Shown: piece after piece, positions 6,264-10,443 of the stretch
How the letters are laid out: each line of letters begins with the position of its first letter
Position numbering within the stretch: the first letter of the stretch is position 1
From: Candidatus Falkowbacteria bacterium CG10_big_fil_rev_8_21_14_0_10_43_11
GTDB taxonomy: Bacteria > Patescibacteriota > Patescibacteriia > Patescibacteriales > XYC2-FULL-47-12
Assembly: GCA_002778635.1 (NCBI GenBank)
Contig: PFAS01000045.1
Coordinates: 1-10,443, forward strand
Reading direction: 5' to 3'
DNA: 10,443 bases
Program-made: the position numbers and the translations under genes
The notes under the pieces: model-generated
What the model was told of the DNA's origin: nothing
The model's database searches: none
What the model saw: only the letters and a program-made list of their open reading frames with translations

Positions 6264-6309
6264 TTTTCAATTTTCAATTTTCAATTTTCAATTTTCAAAC
6301 AATTTTCAA
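6264..6309. repeat. Tandem heptamer repeat (TTTTCAA)5 plus a sixth copy
   Basis: Five perfect head-to-tail copies of TTTTCAA occupy 6264-6298, and a sixth lies at 6303-6309. On the coding strand of ruvC this reads TTGAAAA and sits directly upstream of its ATG. Towards yebC (6355-6390) the mirror words TTAGAAATT and GAAAATT recur, so parts can pair with the tandem array. The repeat looks prone to slippage and should vary in copy number among strains. Confidence 0.85.
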
Positions 6310-6395
6310 TTCTTCAATTTTTAGGCAAGTTTAGGTATGTTTGAAAATTTAGTCATTAGAAATTGTTTAGAAATTAGAAATTGAAAATTATTATA

Positions 6396-7127
6396 TTAAA
6401 TAACGACGTCCGTATAGTAGTTGCTTACGTCTTCATTTTCCTCCAGTTCTTCAATTAATTTTTCTACTTTGTTTTTTTCTTCTTCGCTGACGGTTTTTTC
6501 TTCTTTCGGCACGTATTCCAGCGCGGTCGATTCAGTGGCGATTTTTTTGCCGTCCAGAAAATTTTTTACTTTAGTTAAATTTTCAATGCGGGTATATAAA
6601 GTCCAACCCTCGTTTTCTTTTTGGATGTCATCTGCGCCGGCGTCAATTAAAGCTAGTTCAAATTCATCATTGGCTAAATTTTTATTTTTTAGTTCTTCAT
6701 TCATAATTCTTATTACCCCTTTATGTTCAAAATTCCAGCTTACGCTGCCGGAAGCGCCCAAGGCGCCGCCGTATTTTGAGAGCAGATGCTTAATGTCCGC
6801 GGCCGTGCGGTTTTTATTATCGGTTAAGACTTCAATGATAAATCCCGCTTTGGCCGGGCCAAAACCTTCGTAAACCAACTCCTCCGGCACGGCGCCGCCC
6901 AGTTCGCCCGTGCCGCGCTTAATCGCCCGCTCAATGTTTTCTTTGGGCATGTTCACTTCGCGCGCGCGGTCAATCGCCATGCGGAGCGAAAAATTCATTT
7001 CCGGGTCCCCGCCTTTGCGCGCGGCAATCGTGATGACATTGGCGACTTTGGTAAAAGCCGAACTGCGCTTGGCGTCCACGACCGCTTTTTGCCTTTTGGT
7101 TGTTGCCCATTTGGAATGGCCGGACAT
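6396..7127 (-). CDS. yebC: YebC/TACO1-family protein
   Basis: A 243-residue full-length member of the YebC/TACO1 family. The signature N-terminus MSGHSKWATTKRQKAVVDAK is intact, followed by FTKVANVITIAARKGGDPEMN (25-45), MPKENIERAIKRGTGE (60-75) and the YEGFGP segment (86-91). The C-terminus is strongly acidic (EEKTVSEEEKNK... EELEENED). The family was long annotated as DNA-binding transcriptional regulators. Mitochondrial TACO1 and later work on bacterial YebC show a role in translation, helping ribosomes through difficult sequences such as proline runs. The ATG is fixed by the conserved start MSGHSKW; the bases before it (CTTTCCTGT) have no Shine-Dalgarno. ruvC follows after 136 bases on the same strand. 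Confidence 0.95.
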   Translation of the reverse strand: MSGHSKWATTKRQKAVVDAKRSSAFTKVANVITIAARKGGDPEMNFSLRMAIDRAREVNMPKENIERAIKRGTGELGGAVPEELVYEGFGPAKAGFIIEVLTDNKNRTAADIKHLLSKYGGALGASGSVSWNFEHKGVIRIMNEELKNKNLANDEFELALIDAGADDIQKENEGWTLYTRIENLTKVKNFLDGKKIATESTALEYVPKEEKTVSEEEKNKVEKLIEELEENEDVSNYYTDVVI

Positions 7128-7402
7128 ACAGGAAAGTAAGAAGTTAGAAGTAAGAAATTGTTTGTTTGATTAGTTAATTGATTGCATTGCTATATTGTTA
7201 AATTGTTGCGCTACGATATTCAGGATGTTTTACAGTAATATAATAATTTAGCAATTTAACAATGATCTTACTGCTTTTTGCAGTTTAACTTATTTGAAAT
7301 TAAAAATCAAGCTGGAGGAGTATAGTTTTTATAGTATAATGGCAGTATGAAATTATTTTGGTTAAAATTATAAGAACTAAAAAACCCTTTTAGACAAAGC
7401 GT
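7128..7402. other. Spacer between divergent genes with a 12-bp inverted repeat
   Basis: Between the divergent starts of yebC and the small ORF at 7403 no gene is visible. Next to yebC the words AAGTAAGAA, AAGTTAGAA are iterated (7135-7158). ATTGTTAAATTG (7194-7205) is the exact reverse complement of 7252-7263, and the arms can extend inward by wobble pairs. ACTGC/GCAGT (7270-7274 and 7280-7284) forms another small hairpin. The position between divergent genes is right for an operator, but the AT-rich composition also fits a decayed repeat. I see no clear promoter for yebC. Confidence 0.5.
7335..7340 (+). promoter_or_regulatory. Possible -10 box for the small ORF at 7403
   Basis: A perfect TATAAT (7335-7340) lies 62 bases before the ATG, but no acceptable -35 element is found at 16-18 bases (the 17-base position reads CTGGAG). 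It is a weak candidate. Confidence 0.25.
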
Positions 7403-7660
7403 ATGTTTTCTTTTATACATCCATGGCGCTATAGCACGCATCCGGCGCGCGTCAAAAGCAAGTGCCGCAAAATCGTGTTTATTGGCAGTAAAGCGGCCTT
7501 TCTTTTATTTAAGGACGAGAAGGTGCGCAAATTTTTAAAATTTAGCGAAGTTGATGCAACCGAACAGGACCGGTTTTTTAACGAAATGGTGGTTACTAAT
7601 TTAGTGATGTTTTTGTTAATTTTGGACGAGCAAATTCGTGATTTTTTATCTTATCACTGA
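7403..7660 (+). CDS. Small hypothetical protein, convergently overlapping thrS
   Basis: An 85-residue frame that I do not recognise. It begins with a basic part (about 1-25, rich in Arg/Lys/His), then a mixed helical region with alternating charges (35-60) and a hydrophobic stretch VVTNLVMFLLILD (63-75) that could be buried helix or a weak membrane segment. Codon choice outside the overlap resembles the neighbouring genes, which favours a real or recently real gene. The last 65 bases lie antisense within the 3' end of thrS, and the hydrophobic helix ends abruptly there, so it may be the front part of a longer protein truncated when thrS arrived. No Shine-Dalgarno precedes the ATG. A chance ORF remains possible. 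Confidence 0.45.
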   Translation: MFSFIHPWRYSTHPARVKSKCRKIVFIGSKAAFLLFKDEKVRKFLKFSEVDATEQDRFFNEMVVTNLVMFLLILDEQIRDFLSYH

Positions 7661-9392
7661 CTTCCTTTATAAAATCAGTCGTCGCGATTTCACGAGTTTC
7701 TACCGAGCCGCGGTCGCGAACATTTAAAAGCGGAGAATTAACCTCCTTATCGCCGATTACAAGCATATAAGGAACCTTTTCATTAACCGCTTTTCTTATT
7801 TTATTGCCGACTGTTTCACTCGCTTCATCTATCTCGACGCGGATACCGGCTGCTTTTAATTCGCTCGCTAACTTTTTACAATGCGGGATATGCGTTTCGG
7901 CGACCGAAACTATTTTTACCTGAACGGGGGAAAGCCAAACCGGCATTATTCCAGAGTAGTGTTCAATTATAACACCCATAAATCTCTCCATCGAACCTAG
8001 TAGAGCGCGGTGAATAACAATTGGAGTTATTTTTTCGCCATTCTGGTCAGTATAGACGAGTTCAAAGCGTTTTGGTAGCTGAAAATCTAATTGGATGGTT
8101 GCTAATTGCCATTGACGGCCGATTGCGTCTTTTACTTTTACATCAATTTTTGGACCATAGAAAGCACCATCGCCTTCATTTATTTTATAATTTAGTCCAG
8201 CATTATTTAAGGCAGTTTTTAAATTATCTTCTGCCTTATCCCAAACCGCTTTTTCACCCATAAAATTTTCAGGCCGGGTAGAGAGATGAATTTCGTCAAT
8301 CTTTAAGTTGAAAATCGCGTAGATATTTTTTATTTTTTCTAATAGGGTTGCGATTTCACCTAATATCTGGTCGGGACGAGCAAAAATATGAGTATCGTCT
8401 TGTGAAATACTGCGCACGCGAGTTAGACCCTGTAGAGTTCCGGATTTTTCATTGCGGTATAGAGTCGTTGTTTCAGCAATACGAAGCGGTAGATCACGGT
8501 AGGAGCGAGTGCTATTTTTAAAGACAAGCATATGCCCCGGACAATTCATTGGTTTTATTCCTAAATCACAATCATCTTCGGCATGATGGAGGATAAACAT
8601 ATCTTCCTGATAGTGATCCCAGTGGCCAGAAATTTTCCAAAGCTCGGCATTATAAAGTTGTGGTGTTCTAACTTCATTGTAGCCTTCGCCATAAGAATAT
8701 TCACGAACGAACTTGATAAGTTCATTTAGGATAATAAAACCTTTTGGCAGGAAGAAGGGAATTCCAGGGGCATACTCATGAAGCATAATCAAATCTAACT
8801 CTTTTCCCAACTTTCGATGATCTCTTTTTTCCGCTTCGGCCATCATTTTTAGATAATCAGCTAATTCTTCTTTAGTATCAAACGCTAAACCATAAATACG
8901 AGTTAGCATTTTATTTTTCTCGTCGCCGCGCCAATAAGCGCCGGCTAGTTTATCTAATTTATATGAGCCGGGTTTAATCTGGTTAGTGTTTGTAACATGA
9001 GGGCCGCGGCAAAGGTCAGTGAATTTTCCAACTGTATAATAAGAAACAATAATTTCACCCTTGGCCTTTAAATCAGCAAGGAGCTCTTCTTTATAAATCT
9101 CGTCGGCGGCCTTTTCTTTTTTTATCGCTTCATTAATCGGCGATTCGTTACGTTCAAATTTTAGATTCTGTTTAATAAGATAAGCCATCTTTTTTTCAAT
9201 TTCTTTGAGGTTAGTTTCATTTATTTTTACCTCACCGAAGTCGATATCATAATAAAAGCCATTCTCAATTGATGGTCCGATTGATAATTTAGCTTCCGGG
9301 TACATTTCTTTAACCGCATAAGCTAAGATATGCGACAGGGAATGGCGTTTTACTTCTACGCCAAGCTCTTCTTTTTTAATTTCTTGTTTCAT
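7596..9392 (-). CDS. thrS: Threonyl-tRNA synthetase lacking the TGS domain
   Basis: Charges tRNA-Thr with threonine. The 598-residue protein starts directly with the editing (N2/SAD) domain: H17 and H21 (HSLSH), and C128 and H132 (CRGPH) form the site that removes mischarged serine. The class II catalytic core follows, with zinc ligands C284 (MNCPGH), H335 (DDTHIF) and H461 (IHRALLGS), each exactly 50 residues earlier than E. coli C334, H385 and H511. Motif 2 is the YRNEKSG...RVRS segment (312-328). The anticodon-binding domain occupies about 488-585. The roughly 60-residue N-terminal TGS domain of E. coli is missing. The final 15 residues (after about 584) are an extension overlapping the convergent ORF. 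Expression should be controlled by the T-box upstream. The start has no Shine-Dalgarno. Confidence 0.97.
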   Translation of the reverse strand: MKQEIKKEELGVEVKRHSLSHILAYAVKEMYPEAKLSIGPSIENGFYYDIDFGEVKINETNLKEIEKKMAYLIKQNLKFERNESPINEAIKKEKAADEIYKEELLADLKAKGEIIVSYYTVGKFTDLCRGPHVTNTNQIKPGSYKLDKLAGAYWRGDEKNKMLTRIYGLAFDTKEELADYLKMMAEAEKRDHRKLGKELDLIMLHEYAPGIPFFLPKGFIILNELIKFVREYSYGEGYNEVRTPQLYNAELWKISGHWDHYQEDMFILHHAEDDCDLGIKPMNCPGHMLVFKNSTRSYRDLPLRIAETTTLYRNEKSGTLQGLTRVRSISQDDTHIFARPDQILGEIATLLEKIKNIYAIFNLKIDEIHLSTRPENFMGEKAVWDKAEDNLKTALNNAGLNYKINEGDGAFYGPKIDVKVKDAIGRQWQLATIQLDFQLPKRFELVYTDQNGEKITPIVIHRALLGSMERFMGVIIEHYSGIMPVWLSPVQVKIVSVAETHIPHCKKLASELKAAGIRVEIDEASETVGNKIRKAVNEKVPYMLVIGDKEVNSPLLNVRDRGSVETREIATTDFIKEVSDKIKNHEFARPKLTKTSLN

Positions 9393-9420
9393 ATGTTTTA
9401 TATTAAATTAGTAATTAATA

Positions 9421-9473
9421 AAAAAATCCCCTCCCGGTAAAAACAGCCAAAACTGCTTTTACCGGGACGGGAC
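9421..9473 (-). terminator. Intrinsic terminator of the thrS T-box leader
   Basis: On the minus strand CCCGTCCCGGTAAAAGCAG pairs with CTGTTTTTACCGGGAGGGG (one G-G mismatch, a small G/T mismatch near the tip, 6-nt loop TTTTGG) and is followed by a run of T. The 5' arm includes the bases needed for the T-box antiterminator, so the two folds are mutually exclusive. It ends about 28 bases before the thrS ATG. Confidence 0.93.
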
Positions 9474-9612
9474 TTTAGTCTCGCGGTTCCACCCGGCTTC
9501 TTTCAAGATTTTTCTCTTTCTTAAAAGCGCTTTTTAATAGACTTTAGGATTTCTCTTAAGCGTTTTAGCGCTCAATCGGATTTGGTAGATCCGACAATCA
9601 GTCTTTTTGATT
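9421..9612 (-). promoter_or_regulatory. T-box riboswitch controlling thrS, with reduced Stem I
   Basis: Senses uncharged tRNA-Thr and switches between terminator and antiterminator. The hallmark sequence GGGTGGAACCGCG (9493-9481) pairs with the downstream CGTCCCGG (9469-9462) to form the antiterminator with its 7-nt UGGAACC bulge; UGGA would pair with a tRNA 3' end UCCA. The competing terminator follows at once. Upstream, a long Stem I with AG-bulge and distal loop is absent. Instead GTCGGAT (9595-9589) and ATCCGAT (9581-9575) form a 7-bp hairpin whose 7-nt loop CTACCAA carries the Thr codon ACC (9586-9584). A second hairpin (9575-9569 with 9562-9556) follows, although it shares T9575 with the first. 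AGACT (9604-9600) pairs with AGTCT (9543-9539) around both. The T-box assignment is firm; the specifier assignment is inference. Confidence 0.93.
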
Positions 9613-9618
9613 AATTTA

Positions 9619-9646
9619 AGTATAGCAAATTAAGGATTTTTGTAAA
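9619..9646 (-). promoter_or_regulatory. Promoter of the T-box/thrS transcript
   Basis: On the minus strand TTTACA (9646-9641) and TATACT (9624-9619) are spaced by 16 bases. The predicted start near 9612 leaves only about 25 nt before the ACC codon, too little for a canonical Stem I, which supports the reduced leader architecture. Confidence 0.65.
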
Positions 9647-9654
9647 GTGGCGCA

Positions 9655-9763
9655 TTGGGACATCTAAAATGTAAGTTTAACTAATACGGTTGGGTCATAT
9701 AAAATGTAACTGAAATTTTTAATTAAATTAAGGTTACATTTATGACTAACTAACCTAAACCGT
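9655..9763. repeat. Direct and inverted repeat cluster, possible insertion-sequence or MITE remnant
   Basis: TTGGGACATCTAAAATGTAA (9655-9674) and TTGGGTCATATAAAATGTAA (9690-9709) match at 18 of 20 positions in direct orientation. A third, inverted copy, GTTACATTTATGAC (9733-9746), pairs with the second (14 bp with a 3-nt bulge), and ACGGTT (9686-9691) pairs with AACCGT (9758-9763) further out. TGACATTT appears again at 9771-9778. There is no transposase frame. The GACAT-AAAATGT style resembles ends of some IS481/IS3-type elements, but that family link is recollection, not shown. It lies between the divergent promoters of thrS and the gene at 9902. Confidence 0.6.
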
Positions 9764-9809
9764 TCAGGTATGACATTTCTATTTCCCGTTGACAATTTTT
9801 TATAAAAGG

Positions 9810-9838
9810 TTGACAAACTTCCTCTTTTTTGCTACTAT
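9810..9838 (+). promoter_or_regulatory. Strong promoter of the gene at 9902
   Basis: TTGACA (9810-9815) and TACTAT (9833-9838) with a 17-base spacer predict a start near 9845 and a leader of about 57 nt. A second TTGACA (9789-9794) lies 21 bases upstream but has no matching -10 at normal distance. Confidence 0.7.
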
Positions 9839-9884
9839 TTTATATCTTTGGTAAAATAAAGATAGTTCATTTTATATTCAAACG

Positions 9885-9890
9885 AAAGGA
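9885..9890 (+). promoter_or_regulatory. Clear Shine-Dalgarno of the gene at 9902
   Basis: AAAGGA (9885-9890) lies 11 bases before the ATG. It is the best ribosome binding site in the window, where most genes have none, and it supports the ATG at 9902. Confidence 0.65.
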
Positions 9891-9901
9891 CGGAAAAAAC
9901 G

Positions 9902-10443
9902 ATGGTTACGCAAAACTATAGGACTGAAGCAGTAAAAACTCCGTCCTTGGGCGGAGTGAGAGAAAAAGGGAAAGAGCGATTGCAGAAAGACAAAATCGCT
10001 TTTCGGCAAAAACTGAATTCGCATATTCGCCGCCTGCTGATTATTTTAGCGAACTGGCTGTTTAATTATCGGTTCGTCTTCAAAATTATCGGCACGGTTA
10101 ATAAGCGGTTTGGCTTCATTGAATCCGTATTTTTGGCGTATCCGGCGAACGAGAGCTATGCGTTATCATATGTTTATCATAGCAGGTTGCCAAAAGTACG
10201 ATGGAATCCATGGTCAGTCGGTTTTTTAAGGCAAAATGGCAAACTCGGAATTATGTTTGTCATTTCTGCCGGCAATAAGGACTTCCGCGATCCAACTAAT
10301 GCTGACAATTTGCGTCAAGTGGTTGCGAAGATGGAAGATTTTCGCCTTTTGTTAAACGCCAAGCGCAAAACTTTTGCCGGCATTCTTCCCGGAATCCTAT
10401 TTTTAAAGCGCGCCATTAAGGAAACGCATGAAGCCGATACGAC
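9902..10443 (+). CDS. Unidentified protein, 3' partial
   Basis: An open frame of 180 codons runs off the right edge. I do not recognise the family. The first 40 residues are polar and basic (Lys/Arg/Gln) with a Pro-Ser-Leu-Gly-Gly-Val-Arg segment (14-20). A Trp/Phe/Leu-rich amphipathic region follows (about 42-65, RRLLIILANWLFNYRFVFKI), perhaps membrane-associated. Then come a mixed alpha/beta-like part (66-130) and FAGILPGILFLKRAIKETHE (about 157-176). No catalytic motif can be named. It is transcribed from a strong promoter with a good Shine-Dalgarno, diverging from thrS, so expression is probably appreciable. Codons 14-19 contain an 8-bp inverted repeat with a CTTG tip (9940-9957), which suggests repeat-derived N-terminal sequence. 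The missing C-terminus would probably settle its identity. Confidence 0.8.
   Translation, partial: MVTQNYRTEAVKTPSLGGVREKGKERLQKDKIAFRQKLNSHIRRLLIILANWLFNYRFVFKIIGTVNKRFGFIESVFLAYPANESYALSYVYHSRLPKVRWNPWSVGFLRQNGKLGIMFVISAGNKDFRDPTNADNLRQVVAKMEDFRLLLNAKRKTFAGILPGILFLKRAIKETHEADT

Noticed and set aside
6260..6277. Upstream TTG start for ruvC
   Set aside because: The TTG is part of the tandem TTGAAAA repeat; the ATG at 6259 is a better start and avoids translating the repeat.
6421..6873. 150-residue Ser/Phe-rich plus-strand frame opposite yebC
   Set aside because: It is the antisense shadow of yebC: serine and phenylalanine come from the complement of Glu/Lys codons. It has no independent start signal.
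9561..9563. ACG as the T-box specifier codon in the second leader hairpin
   Set aside because: ACC is the usual thrS specifier, is followed by A, and is centred in a 7-nt loop with 5-base complementarity to the expected anticodon loop. ACG straddles a loop/stem boundary.
1..10443. CRISPR array, prophage, toxin-antitoxin or defence system
   Set aside because: No regularly spaced direct repeats, phage genes, paired small ORFs or nuclease/helicase defence motifs were seen on either strand.

Overview
The window looks like a chromosomal segment of a Patescibacteria (Candidate Phyla Radiation) bacterium of the Falkowbacteria/Parcubacteria type. The evidence is indirect. There is an RRM-type RNA-binding protein with a Gly-rich tail, a pyruvoyl-dependent arginine decarboxylase, a compact GT5/GH57 glucan gene pair, a threonyl-tRNA synthetase with no N-terminal TGS domain, mostly Shine-Dalgarno-poor AT-rich starts, and spacers filled with short iterated words (AAATGTC, ACGAAT, TTTTCAA). 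TGA is a stop, so the UGA-glycine code of Gracilibacteria/Absconditabacteria does not apply. No phylum-level marker is present, so this placement is an inference.

Layout. At 1-109 is the C-terminal tail of an unidentified protein. The stretch 110-733 has no convincing gene. It holds a promoter, a GC-rich block full of inverted repeats, and an apparent structured leader (about 562-733) in front of the arginine decarboxylase (734-1288). A consensus promoter and a leader with a long hairpin precede the RRM gene (1438-1779), which ends at a strong bidirectional terminator (1801-1833).

From 1850 to 7127 five genes run on the minus strand. In transcription order they are yebC, ruvC, glgA (glycogen synthase), a GH57 glycoside hydrolase/glucanotransferase, and a phosphotransferase of the aminoglycoside/choline kinase fold. 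The last two are separated by a single base. The last three may form a glucan storage or remodelling unit. YebC (translation) and RuvC (Holliday junction resolution) are housekeeping genes often found next to each other.

A short plus-strand ORF (7403-7660) runs tail-to-tail into thrS (minus, 7596-9392). thrS is preceded by an unmistakable T-box element (9421-9612) with antiterminator and terminator. Its upstream part is unusually short: the likely Thr codon ACC sits in the 7-nt apical loop of a small hairpin, not in a long Stem I. This is the most interesting observation in the window. Between thrS and the last gene lies a cluster of direct and inverted repeats resembling insertion-sequence ends (9655-9763). 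A strong promoter and ribosome binding site then drive an unidentified gene that runs off the right edge (9902-10443).

No CRISPR array, tRNA, rRNA, intact transposase, or obvious new defence or secretion system was seen. The novelty candidates are RNA-level: the minimal T-box, the arginine decarboxylase leader and the RRM leader.
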